64,000 bases of DNA from Paragorgia papillata (taxonomy: Eukaryota; Cnidaria; Anthozoa; Scleralcyonacea; Coralliidae): positions 2,949,001 to 3,013,000 of the forward strand of contig JAWNZC010000471.1 of NCBI GenBank assembly GCA_035771165.1, read 5' to 3'. This document shows positions 1 to 16,900 of this stretch, one piece after another. The notes under the pieces were generated by a model. The model was not told where the DNA came from, did no database searches, and was given only the letters and a program-made list of their open reading frames with translations. How positions within the stretch are numbered: the first letter of the stretch is position 1; the number at the start of each line of letters is the position of its first letter. The position numbers and the translations under genes are program-made.

Positions 1-2
1 GC

Positions 3-677
3 GATGAGAAAAAGACGCCTGGTAGTATCAATCTGATGCGCGTCAATGGAGTAAGTCATTCCAGTCACCAAGGAGACCACCTCAGCAATGGCGTTGATAG
101 ATCACCTCAGATGAGACGAGGCAACTTGCGCCGGGGGGTTCCTATTGAAGCTGATCTTGATTTCTCACGTAACTCGAAACCAGTCTCCCTCCGCTCAAGA
201 TCCGTCTCTTTCGACAGCGCTGTTGATGACACGGACTGTGATGAGACTGCTGACCAAAGAGAACGTCAGTCGAGGTCAAGGCTTCGCTCGAATGACGTGG
301 AAACATTCCACGCGGTGATTCAAAACAAGCCGCTTCGTGGAAAACGCAAAACGCTGTACACGCGTGGGAATGTGAGCGGTCTGAGTAAGACCTACTCGCA
401 ATCAGACGAGACTCTGATGTCGGTTGGAGGTTCTCCCACGCAGGGAGACCACGAAACACGCGAGATTTTCTCAATGGATATAGATACGAATAGCGTGCTT
501 AGTGATGGGTCACGTGGTTCAAGGATCAAGGACGAGACCACATTGATCGACGGCAACTCTCGTGCCCAGGACACAAAGCAGGTCACGCGATCTCTCGAGT
601 CGAGGAGCGACGCTAGAAGAAAACTGAAGGTTGAACAGATAGTGAGTTTAAAGAATCTGCAAGCGTCAGCATGTTGA
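3..677 (+). CDS. C-terminal exon of an unrecognised basic, Ser/Arg-rich protein (partial)
   Basis: The reading frame is open from the left edge of the window to a TGA at 675-677, about 224 codons. The first ATG inside it (36) is probably internal, because the frame continues upstream without a stop. The product is hydrophilic, rich in Ser, Arg, Asp and Thr, with no membrane segment, no cysteine cluster and no domain I recognise; it looks intrinsically disordered, with Arg/Ser-rich stretches that could be phosphorylation sites. It ends in a short basic helix-like segment (RRKLKVEQIVSLKNL). No acceptor site is visible before position 3, so the exon begins outside the window. Function unknown; it could be the tail of a larger cytoskeletal or signalling protein. 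Codon use and GC content are clearly higher than in the AT-rich DNA that follows, which supports real coding. Confidence 0.6.
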   Translation, partial: DEKKTPGSINLMRVNGVSHSSHQGDHLSNGVDRSPQMRRGNLRRGVPIEADLDFSRNSKPVSLRSRSVSFDSAVDDTDCDETADQRERQSRSRLRSNDVETFHAVIQNKPLRGKRKTLYTRGNVSGLSKTYSQSDETLMSVGGSPTQGDHETREIFSMDIDTNSVLSDGSRGSRIKDETTLIDGNSRAQDTKQVTRSLESRSDARRKLKVEQIVSLKNLQASAC

Positions 678-831
678 TATTGAAACGGCCAGGAGTTTTG
701 TCAGAATAACAAATTATATTTATAAACAGCACATAAATGGAACAGAAATTAGTTAGTGTTTTTTCTAATGGAAAACCATTAACCCTTTCAACCGTGAAGG
801 CCTTCCTATGACGAGTAAAATCGTCCGGCGT

Positions 832-974
832 TAGCCTGGTAACCACTAAAGACTTCTGCGTTCCTATTGGTTAAAATTTTCGCGCGGCTTTACTGGCTAT
901 GAGTGAAATTGCAATCGTCATCGGGGGATTTAGCCCTGATGACGCGAGAATGAGATTAGTGGTTACCTGGCCTA
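832..974. mobile_element. short fold-back (MITE-like) element
   Basis: Inverted ends: TTAGCCTGGTAACCACTAA on the left matches the reverse complement of TTAGTGGTTACCTGGCCTA on the right. About 143 bp, no coding capacity. It lies just after a fragment of the 'acgagtaaaatcgtccggcg' dispersed repeat (about 778-831) that recurs at 5133-5160 and, in diverged form, at 8734-8925 and 31631-31955. Confidence 0.6.
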
Positions 975-2454
975 TATTTCTTTTGAAATTGGGCCTGGGT
1001 ACCTACCAGGCTTGTCTGGCTTTAGCCAGAGTAGATTAAAATACTAAATAGGCATTCAGGGTTGAGAATGTTAATATTATTTTTACGATCAAGTAACGCT
1101 CAGCGCAAATATGTTCATATTACTTTTCTTAGCATTACTCTTAACCTTTGTAAATATTATGTATAGTAAGCTATTTGAGAAGAATGAATTACTAATGATA
1201 TGATTGACAATGTTCATCTTGAATTGAAAATTGATTTTTAACGATCAGAGATTTTTCGAACTTTTTTAAATCTCGTTGTCCATTTAGTGGAACTAACAAA
1301 ATTCGTGTTATATACACAGAAAAAATTATCTTCTAAACCCAAATAATAGGTTGTCTTCTTGATCCATATCTTGGGATTTTTTCAACATGTTTATTTAGAC
1401 TGTTTTGTGTTAAACCAATGATAAATTTCACGGAAATTTTGGCAGATATTTAAGATCACCGGATTTTGATTTTTTTTGAATTTTTTTTGTAAAAACGACA
1501 ACTTGGAATTTTGTATTTATATACAATTTGATTTTTCAGTCGAATAAATTAAAATGAAACTTCGGTTTAGAAAATTGCTCAACAACCTCGAACATCAGTT
1601 AAAATTTTACGTTTCTGTGAAATACTAAAGTCTAATTTGCTTTCCCAGAAACTTCTCTAAAAGAAAGATTTTCTCTAAAGATTTTTGTAAGAGATATTTT
1701 CTTGCCTTCTACAAGAGGGTTGCACGTTTAGTTTAGTTTAACAGATATTTTCACAAGTCTATAACAATTGCACTTTTTTAAAAACCTCTGAAAATAGCAA
1801 GCGACAAATTGTGCCAACATCACGTCGATTATTTATTGCTAAGCTATCGATCTGTTGACTCGGTCCCTCGTAAGAGCAAGTTGAGCAACTGCCAACAACG
1901 TTTTGGGCCTATCTGACAACTTATAAGAAGACCACATTGTAAAATCTTGGACAAAACAAGAGTTAAGGCTTGAGAACGCTTTGCGACACACAAACACTGG
2001 TATTATACTCGTTTAGCTGAAAATTCACCTGGACTCTCCCTTCCCTCCCATTCAATGTTTTTGGCTTAGACTTGTTCCTAGTCTTCTTTTCTGTCGATAA
2101 CTCATCTTGATGACGTCACAAAATATGAGAACCGAGAGAAGGACAAGGACTAGCGGAAATGATGCAAGAGTAGTCCCCATGCTCGCGAGGTGAGCGCTGG
2201 GGGGTTACGCTGTATTCGCTGTATGTGGGGGATTGGCTACAGTGGATTGGGACCAGTAAAATACGTTTGCCATCAGACTTATTTTTGGTTGACCAGTGGA
2301 GAAACCTTTTGTTCTCATGGCAAAAAGTTAAAAAATACGGTTGCCTGCCGATTTTGTCCAAGATTGTAGATCAAACAGGTCGAAATCTCAGCAATAAATA
2401 ATTTACGAAGGATTATTAAGCTCCTTTAGTTGGCGTTAACAAGGTGTTAATCCC
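975..2454. other. AT-rich intergenic DNA without a recognisable gene
   Basis: No ORF with coding character, RNA gene or repeat unit could be recognised. The short - strand frame at 2116-2361 has no homology that I recognise and no splice context. Composition is AT-rich with scattered homopolymer runs. Confidence 0.5.
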
Positions 2455-2669
2455 TAATCAAACGAGAACGCAAGTCATCGCAAGTTGGCAGTCACGCTAT
2501 CTCAGCCAGCCGCTCTGAATAATTTCCCGAAAATATTATGAACCGTGACAAAGTTAAAACTTGTATAAAACATTCATGAAACCTTTATTTTGTTAATTTG
2601 GGTGTTCGAACGACCGCCACAGAAATTTGTGACTGCCAACTTGCGATGACTTGCGTTCTCGTTTGGTTA
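2455..2669. mobile_element. fold-back MITE, about 40-bp terminal inverted repeats
   Basis: Left end TAATCAAACGAGAACGCAAG (continuing to about 2494) is matched by the reverse complement of the right end, 2629-2669, which finishes CTTGCGTTCTCGTTTGGTTA. The interior (about 130 bp) is AT-rich and non-coding. A related element with the same 20-bp terminus lies at 27179-27486, so this is a dispersed family. Confidence 0.75.
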
Positions 2670-3112
2670 CGGCTTTAGGCTGTCGATTGATGAAGGGACT
2701 TAACAATTCACGATCAATACTCATCACCTTTTGTTTTGCTTCATATAACAGCACTCTGCACAAACTGGTTATCGATTAAAACCGTCAATCTTTTTGAATA
2801 TTTAGAGCTTGTAGCTTCGTATGACGTGGTTATAAAATTATAACTAAATTTCTATATAACGATAATTCTTAGCATGAATTGAATATTTTAGCTTAAGTAT
2901 ATGTGTATTTATATAATATGTATTACAATGTCTGAATATTTGACCGGACTGCGTTGCTGCCTTGTAGCAGCCACTTCTATTTAAATGTTTAAGTAAAATT
3001 TAATTTGAGAGGAGAATTTTCTCTTTGTCGCGTACAGATTTCGGGAAAAGCGCTCAGAACTTCTCAAATTCAGCTTTCGCTGACGTCAGCTAAAAAGCAG
3101 CTGGGAAAACGG

Positions 3113-3364
3113 CAATAGGCGAGATTCAGGGTGTTGCGCGCGCATCATTTTTCAAAAAAACTGGCAAGCCCCACTGAAAGTAAACATATTGTTTAAAATC
3201 AACAAAGTATAGATACATTTTCTGGATGTTTAACACTGTTATTCTGCTGCTGTTGGCTCGCTAGCAAGTCTGTTTGCCATTGCTTACTTTGTGGGGAGCC
3301 CGCCAAGAGCCTGCCAATTCCTTTGCAAAATGATACGCGCGCAATACCCTGAAATTCGCCTATA
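3113..3364. mobile_element. fold-back MITE with GC-rich inverted ends
   Basis: The left arm 3113-3155 (AATAGGCGAGATTCAGGGTG..., then GCGCGCGCATCATTTT) is complementary to the right arm 3322-3364 (AAAATGATACGCGCGCAAT... CTGAAATTCGCCTATAG), with a few mismatches. Inner sequences around 3161-3175 and 3294-3320 are also partly complementary. No ORF. Confidence 0.7.
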
Positions 3365-3417
3365 GTCGCACAAAATAGCGTAATTTTGAAAAGGTGGGGA
3401 ATAGAGGGCTCCGCTCG

Positions 3418-3515
3418 GAACGTCAGTATTTCGTTATCAAAACTATTCTCGGCAGTTTACCACCTTTTCACTTTGCTCTATCTAAAACACTGCCAACGCA
3501 GCACTCTACTTTTTT
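3418..3515. repeat. dispersed repeat, copy 1
   Basis: The segment from GGAACGTCAGTATTTCGTT through CAGCACTCTACTTTTTT is repeated with about 85-90 percent identity at 4548-4640 in the same orientation. The GACGTTTCG/GAACGTCAGTATTTCGTT theme also appears at 30470-30545. Confidence 0.7.
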
Positions 3516-3755
3516 CACTTAGACAGCCGAGTTAAAATACCGTACACGTACGGCTTACTTGTAATTAGAAAATGCATTGAGTAATGTTTTTTTTATGTGC
3601 TGAATCAGTTTTGAGCGCATGTCACGCGACATAGAAGTATAATTCTCTTCTTAAAAAAAAGGAGTTTCTCCTTTCTCAAAATATGGTGTATAAATATTGT
3701 GATTACCATTGTAATAATAATAATTTGATAAACTTATTTTGTAAACTGCAGAACA

Positions 3756-3784
3756 CATGTATATATATATATATATATATATAT
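3756..3784. repeat. (TA)n microsatellite
   Basis: About 14 uninterrupted TA dinucleotides. Short ORFs across it are low-complexity artefacts. Confidence 0.9.
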
Positions 3785-4029
3785 CAAAAAATAAAAAAGT
3801 CGAAAAAAAACCCAGATTTTTGTATGCTCAGCACCACTGCCGAGTGTACAAAATTTTCAGATTTTTACTTCTCGCGAGCGCTTCTTCATATAGCTTATGG
3901 GTGCTAAACGGTGTCTGTCCCCGCTTAAAATCACGCTTGGTGACTAGAAAATCTTCAAAACCTCTGAAGATTCACAGGGGGGATCCAACGAAAAAATTGA
4001 GTGACGTCATAGTTTGTATATGACGTCAG

Positions 4030-4150
4030 TATGACAAAATCATTGTTGCGTGACAATGTTTAAGGTGGGTGGTAATACGTTGCAACAACGCTATTCAACT
4101 TGCAACGCAAGAAAGTTGGAGCAATTTGTTGCTCGTATTACTTCACCTTG
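4030..4150. mobile_element. truncated copy of the 'ttgttgcgtgacaatg' fold-back family
   Basis: Sequence from ACAAAATCATTGTTGCGTGA to the TTGTTGCTCGTATTACTTCA terminus is the right half of the longer element at 19189-19489, which has both inverted ends. Only one end is present here, so it is a partial or deleted copy. Confidence 0.65.
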
Positions 4151-4307
4151 ACATGGAAATTTCGTAGCAGTTATATCTCAAACGTTCAAATTTTCAACGT
4201 AAAGTTTTAATAATTTGCCAGGTTCTACTATTTCGTGAATATACAAGTTCGGAGTGATGATAATACATTGTGTTTTCACAATTATAATTTGTCTTTGTTA
4301 ATACAAA

Positions 4308-9834
<5,527 letters not shown>

Positions 9835-10385
9835 CTTTAAAGCGAACGAGTGACGACTGTATGAAAATGTTCAATACAACGTACGTCTATTACAAGTACA
9901 TCATTTTCTCCGCCAACGCTCAATCCTCGTTTTAAATTCTTTTAATCCGAAATAACAACCGCTATTTAAACGTCTTCTTTAGCCCAAACTTGAAAGAGAC
10001 TTCTTCTTCTGTGAAACCAAAACGAACGCGTAGTAATCGGAATACTCAACGAGAAGAAAAAGCCCCGAAAACTGCCATGATAATATTTTGATGTGTTCCG
10101 AGCAGATGGAAAGAAATTGATCACACCGTTGCTAGGAAACCAAACCACAAGGGGTTTATTCTTGAAATCAAAAAGCTTTTTATTTCCGAGAATTTGAACC
10201 AAAAAAATAAAGTTGTTAGATATAAGACGTTTAAAAAAGATGGTTAATTTTAATTTTAAATAATGGTTGAGCAGTATAAATAATTATTTTATTTATAAAA
10301 TTGAATTTAGGACAAGGGAGAGAAAACTGGTACGAGATTGGTTCGGAAACTGTCGGGATATGGTCGTAATACGTCGAGTTTCAAC
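9835..10385. promoter_or_regulatory. probable bidirectional promoter between CCDC74-like and moonraker
   Basis: 551 bp separate the two divergent ATG-bearing first exons (CCDC74-like ATG at 9834 on -, leader exon ATG at 10386 on +). No other gene fits in it. The short interval and head-to-head layout suggest a shared promoter. I see no clear TATA box at a fixed distance, so transcription start points are not assigned. Confidence 0.45.
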
Positions 10386-10434
10386 ATGGCGGTAAAATTG
10401 AAAGATGGTTCTTCCTGGGAGAATGTACTGAAAT
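10320..10434 (+). other. probable moonraker 5' leader exon with a short upstream ORF
   Basis: A donor GAAAT|GTAAGT lies at 10434/10435, and an acceptor TTTTTAG precedes 10980. If joined, the ATG at 10386 reads 19 codons (starting MAVKLKDGSSWENVLK) and stops at TGA 10988-10990, two bases before the moonraker ATG at 10993. The 5' limit 10320 is only approximate. The splice is inferred from the sites; no transcript evidence is available here. Confidence 0.4.
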
Positions 10435-10750
10435 GTAAGTTTTGTATTGTATTTTGTTCATTTTAGTTGTCCTTGATAGTTATTTTTAATGGTAGTTTTA
10501 ATTTTCTGCTTGAAAAACAGTTTAATGCCGAAGATTTAATGTTTTATTTGTGACAAAATTACAAAATATCTTTGAAGTCATGAAGCAAAAGTGATACATT
10601 GACGAATAAAATCTCGTGTTCTAACGCTAGATTTTATTGGTCACAACGACACTTCAACAGCGTCAACGTATTTTTATTACAAATAAATAAATTACTAATC
10701 ATTTGGGATCACTGCAAAAAATTTTCCAACATTTGTAGGCTTGGGGCCAC

Positions 10751-10898
10751 TGCCAAGTGTACAAAATTTTCAGAATTTTTGTATACTCGGCACCTGACTG
10801 CCAAGCATACAAAATTTTCAGAATTTTTGTATGCTCAGCACCTGAGTGCCGAGTGTACAAAATTTTCAGAATTTTTGTATGCTCGGCACCTGACTGCT
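10751..10898. repeat. 48-bp tandem repeat, three copies
   Basis: Units start at 10751, 10799, 10847 with remnants at 10895. Each contains GTACAAAATTTTCAGAATTT and a GTATGCTCGGCAC block; the halves of a unit are themselves inverted (GCCGAGTGTACAAAA / TTTTTGTATGCTCGGC). Single diverged copies occur at about 3825-3875 and 19130-19175. Confidence 0.85.
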
Positions 10899-10992
10899 GA
10901 GTTTAGTTTAGGTTAAAATAGAACAAGGGTTAACATTGCAAGTTTAAATCATTGCATGTACTCTACTCTTTATTTTTAGCATTTCATTGAAA

Positions 10993-13900
10993 ATGGCAGC
11001 TGATACTGAGCAAAGGACTCATGTTGGTTTCCGTGGACCTGCATCTGTTCCTATTACTTTTGGACAAACTAAAGATCCATCACTGTATTTAAATCAACTG
11101 CAATTTAATGTCCGTACACCTTATTCAATCAATTCCTTAGCTTCCAATGTTCAAAAGCCTCAGCCGTTTGTCATCCGAAAGGTGCCCATTGCAGCAAGTA
11201 GTACTGGAGTTGATGTTCTAGATATGCCTTCCGGAGTGTATGTACCTTCCTCACCTGCATCATCGATATCTAGTGAGCGTTTGCACTTTGCTGTGCAACT
11301 TGCTAAAATGGATGCAAGGAAACTGAAAGAACAAAGAGAGATGGAGCATTATTATGAGCAAAATCTTAGAGATGTTAAGTTGGATGCAGCTCAAAATGAA
11401 AGAATGTCACAACCTCTACAAGTTCATGGAGTCAGAAAGATGCAAAACGCAAAGAAACAGAAGAACTATGTGGATAGAATGCCTCAGGAAAAGCTTCAGA
11501 ACAAAGTATGTTTTGGTTTACATAATTAGTAGTACCGTTAGTACCCCCAGGGGTTTATCAAGGCACCTGTGGGAGGTCTAGAAAACTGCCTAGAAGACCT
11601 TCTAGAAAAACCCCTAGAAGATCCTCTAGAAGACCCCCTAAAAGAGTTCCTAGAGCTCGAGCACCTCCTAGAAAACCCTTTAGAAGATCCCCTAGAAGAC
11701 CCTCTAGAAGACCCTCTACAAGATCCTATAGAAGACCCTCGAAGATCCCCTAGAAGACCCCTGGAAGACCCTCTAGAAGACCCCATAGCAGACCTTTTAG
11801 AAGACCCCCTAGAAGATCCCCTAGCAGACCCCTCAGAAGACCCCTTAGTAGCCGGCCCTCTAGAAGACCCCTTAGAAGACCCCTTAGTAGCCCCTCTAGA
11901 AGACCCCTTAGTAGCCCCTCTAGAAGCCCCTCTAGAAGACCCCTTAGTAGCCCCTCCAGAAGAGTTACCACTTAGAAGACCCTTAGTAGCCCCTCTAGAA
12001 GACCCCTTAGTAGCCCCCTTAGTAGCCCCTCTAGAAGATCCTCTAGAAGACCCCTTAGTAGCCCCTCTAGAAGATCCTCTAGAAGACCCCTTAGTAGCCC
12101 CTCTAGACGATCCTCTAGAAGACCACTTAGGAGCCCCTCTAGAAGATCCTCTAGAAGACCACTTAGTAAGCCCCTCTAGAAGACCTCCTAGAAGATGCTC
12201 TAGAAGACCCCTCTAGAAGATGCTCTAGAAGACCCCCCTAGAAGATCCTCCAGAAGACCCCCTAGAAGACCTTCTAGAAGATGAAGACCCCCAAAAGACC
12301 TTCAAGAAGACCCTCCAGCTAGAAGAACCCCTAGAAGATCCTGTGGAAGACCCCCTAGAATACCTTCTAGAAGAGCCTCTAGAAGACCCCTTTTAGAAGA
12401 CCTTCTAGAAGACCCCATAGAAGATCCTATAGAAGACAGTTAGAAGATCCCCTTGCAGACCCCTTAGAAGAGCCCCTAGAAGCCCTCTTATCCACCTAGA
12501 AGTTCCTTTAGCAGACCCCCTAGAAGACCTTCTGGAAGATTCTCAAGAAGATCCTCTAGAAGACCCCTTAGCCGGCCCCCCTAGCTCAGCCCCTGGAAAA
12601 CCATTTGCTAGAAATGTGTTGTCACAGAATGTAGGAATCTGGATATTTTGATCATGTCACCAGCAGTCCTTAGATGAAAAAAGTTAGTCTATGGGATCTA
12701 CAGGGAAACCTTTGGATGGGGATGAGTTAAAATCTTGAAAATTATTACTGTAACTTCTTTTGATATAATTTTATGCTGTAGTACTGGTTTGATACCTATT
12801 GTACTGTTTAATAAACGAGCAGGTTGTGTTTTATCAGATATAAAGACACAAGGCGAAGCTGAGTGTTTTTATATCTGATAAAACAACGAACTGCGAGTTT
12901 ATTGAACGGCTTCAAAAATGAACCACTTGGTAAGGTCATTGACGTAGTAAGTTTGAAAAATAACCTTGTCTAAGCCGAGAAAATCAAAGCTAAAGTTTAT
13001 GTAAGTCAGGAGGTATCTTTATCACATATAAAGACACGATACAGTCATGATTTTCTTTTGTGTTTTCCTCATGAATTATTAATGCTTTTTGAAGGTAGTT
13101 TAAAACCTTGAAGAGTAAAACTCTCATTTTTTACTTCAGACTAGGAAAGACAGAGATGTGAAGAGAAAGCTTCATGAGTATCATTTCTATCCTGACTCTG
13201 AAACTTATCCTGACAAAGTCAACACTGCATCTGATGACAAACAAACAAGAGAGATCAGGAGATTGGAGAAACAAATGCATAAATTTTTAGAGAGACTTGA
13301 TGAGCTTATTCACAAGGTGTGTTATATATAAAAGACAAAATCCATATAAACAATGGATATTGATTAGTATAAGTTTCAGAAATTGCAGCTTGATGTCAGG
13401 AATAATTGTCAGTTGTTTGCTGTACAAGCTGTGTTAGTTAGTAATACTCAGAAAAACTCTGAGCTCTAAGCGGGACTCAAACCCACAACCTTCTGAATGC
13501 TAGCCAGACGCTCTAACCATTGGGCCACTAGAACTCAGATAGCAGAGCAAAGTTATTTAAGGTAATTATACCTAACTGTGCCCTGTCCTTTGGGAATTTG
13601 TCTTAACCGCTCGGTTACAAGTACTTGTAGGTCCACACATTCAGAAGGTTGTGGGTTCGAGTCCCGCTTAGAGCTCAGAGTTTTTCTGAGTATTAACTAA
13701 CACAGCTTGCACAGGAAACAACTGACAATTATGGATATTGATTAACCCATTTTTGCCTGAGCTGACCTAAAACTGCATATCCTTTATTATTTTACTCATC
13801 AAAGAGAGAACCCTCAGACATCCTAGGCAGCAATGGATTAACATGTGATTAACCCATTCCTGCTTGAACTGGCCAAATATAGCCCCTTCTTAATTTTATT

Positions 13901-16900
13901 TTACTCTTGGGAATGTTATTGCAATATTTGTGTTAGATGTGATTTGACATTATTTTATTTTAACTCTTACTCAAGGGTCACAAAGTAATTCAGAAAAAAG
14001 ACAAAAGACTACGAAGAAACCACAAAGATGATGTAAGTCATCTTTCTGATGAAGATCCTGACCCACGTCAGTTTGAAAGAGCAGAGGAACAAGCAACACG
14101 ATCAGCAAGAGTCTTGTACATGATTGAGAGACAAGTACAGTACATTGAACAGTACTCAAAATATTTTAATTTACACTTTTTGTCATTTACAGCAAAAAAA
14201 AAAGTGTTGACAACTGCAATCTGTTTTGTTGTTAGATACGTGAACTAGATGATGAACTGCGTAGAAAGGGAAAAAACATAAGTCAACCAAAAAAGGTAAT
14301 TTGAATTTTCTGTGATGATGATCATTTTCATTATTGTCATTATCATCATCATCATCATTATTATCATCATCATTATCATCATCACCACCACCTTCACGAA
14401 CCACTATCATCATCACCAACCACCATCACCAACCACCAACACCAACCATCATCACCAACCACCATCACCAACCACCATCACCAACCATCATCATCAACCA
14501 CTATCATCATTACCAACCACCATCATCACCATCACCAACCATCATCATCACCCATCATCACCACCACCATTATCACCACCATCACTAACCACCATCACCA
14601 CTAAGCACCATCACCAACCACCATCACCAACCATCATCACCAACCACCACCATCACTAACCACCATCATCATCACCACCACCACCACCACCATTATCACC
14701 ACCACCATCACTAACCACCACCATCACAAACCACCACATCACCACCACCATCGCTAACCACCACCATCACAGACCACCATCACCACTAACCACCATCACA
14801 AACCACAATCACCACTAACTACCATCAACATGACCACCAACATCATCATCACCACCAACAACATCATCATTCTTGTCATCATGAGATCCTAAAGTACTAA
14901 CCCCATCTCCATCTAACTAGCCTTAACTTTGGTCCTCAGCGGTGAGAGGCAGTGCGCTTATTGTAATATAAGTACTGTAGGACAGACTAGAGAATAAACT
15001 GAAATAATTACCATATAGTGATCATACTTTCTTTCTTTCTAGAATCAAACCCTTGGTCGTTTAGCAGCAGCTCAACGTGCAACAGTTCGAGCATTACAAA
15101 TGCTCATCAACAGTGCTCCTTTACAACCTAAGGGTGCTGTACATTACCATTCAATATATCAAGAGTTGACCTCTCTAATACAACAGTTATCATTGTTATC
15201 AGTACAACTTGAGAATGGTACAGGATCGCTATCTCCTGACAAGAAATCACAGGTAGTCTTTTCTAACTAATACAGTGTGTGTGATATAGTGACCAGGATG
15301 GGATAGCTTACTGTTATTAATGTACTCTGTGGGTGATTACGTGCATGTGCCAATGGTTCTATAAGGAATTTGTAGCATAGTTTGAAGTCAAACTCAACCA
15401 ACAGGTTTAGCCGTTTCACGAGTTAACGTTGTCCTGAAAACGTGAAAATGATCTGAATAACGTTGTATGTAGAACGAGGACGGCGTTACGATTACTCTTG
15501 CGACTAAAAAGTATTCATTTCCTTTGTTGTGTGAGGAAAATTTAGCTATTGTATTAAGGACGTTGTCCTTGAAGTTCGCGTTTTAAGGTATTGGCAATAA
15601 AAACTAAGTTTGTCTCATTTGGAAAGAACTCGTTAAATGGTATAAGAAGACCTTTTACAATTTTTCCGTATCTGTTTTGGTTTTGGAAGTATTTCGACCA
15701 AAGACAGCGTACTGTCCGCCATCTTGTTGTAACATTGGGGCTAATTAACTAGGAAATTGGTGACGTCACAAGCAGGGTGAACCTGATGAAACTACTCCGT
15801 GGGTGACCAAATTTCCACGGAAGGCTTTTTAAATGTTGTGGGTCAATTTAAAATGGAAAAAGCGCAACAAAATCGAGTTTCTAGCTCGTAATGTCATAAG
15901 GTTGGCAAGATAAAAATTTCATTTAACCCTGCTTATGATGTCACATGCATAATTTTGCATATCGAAAATAATTCCAAGATGGCGGACAGCACGCTGTCTT
16001 CGGTCGAAATATTTCCAAAACGAAAGCAGATACGGAAAATTGTAAAAGGTCTTCTTATACCATTTGACGAGTTCTTTTCAATAAGATAAACTTAATTTTT
16101 ATTGCCAATACCTTTAAGCTACCCACTTTCTCGCTTTTTGACTGTATGTACATTGCACACTCTATTATTCATGAATTGCTTGTAAACTGTAAAAATCTCA
16201 TGCTTTCTTGAAGAAACCATTTCAAAATTCAAAAACTGGACGTGTAAAAGATGAAACAAGAGTAGGAACATCTAGCAAGAAGCCTGCATTTATCCAAGAG
16301 CGAGCAACGTACGTGCATGGACACCCTTCCAATGGTTCTTCTGTCAAAGCATTATTTCCAGGTACGAAGCACATTGTAACTAGAGGGAACTCAGAGACTG
16401 CATAGTACTGTGCCTCTGCCTGGTTGGTGATGGTGATGATGATGGTTGGTGATGATGATGATGGTTGGTGATGATGATGGTTGGTGATGATGATGATGAT
16501 GATGGTTGGTGATGGTGATGGTTGGTGATGTTGATGATGATGGTTGTTGATGATGATGGTTGGTGATGGTGATGATGGTGGTTGTTGATGATGATGGTTG
16601 GTGATGGTGGTAGTGATGATGATAGTTGTTGATGATGATGGTTGGTGATGATGGTTGGTGATGGTGGTTAGTGATGATGATAGTGGTTGGTGATGGTGGT
16701 TGGTGATGATGGTTGGTGATGATGATAGTGGTTGATGATGATGGTTGGTGATGGTGGTTGGTGATGGTGGTTGGTGATGGTGGTTGGTGATGATGATGGT
16801 TGGTGATGGTGATGATGATGATGGTTGATGATGGTGATGGTTGGTGATGTTGATGATGATGGTTGTTGATGATGATGGTTGGTGATGGTGATGATGGTGG

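Noticed and set aside
11569..12216. 215-codon Leu-Glu-Asp-Pro repeat protein
   Set aside because: Lies within an intron, has no start context or splice support, and is explained by a 12-bp minisatellite.
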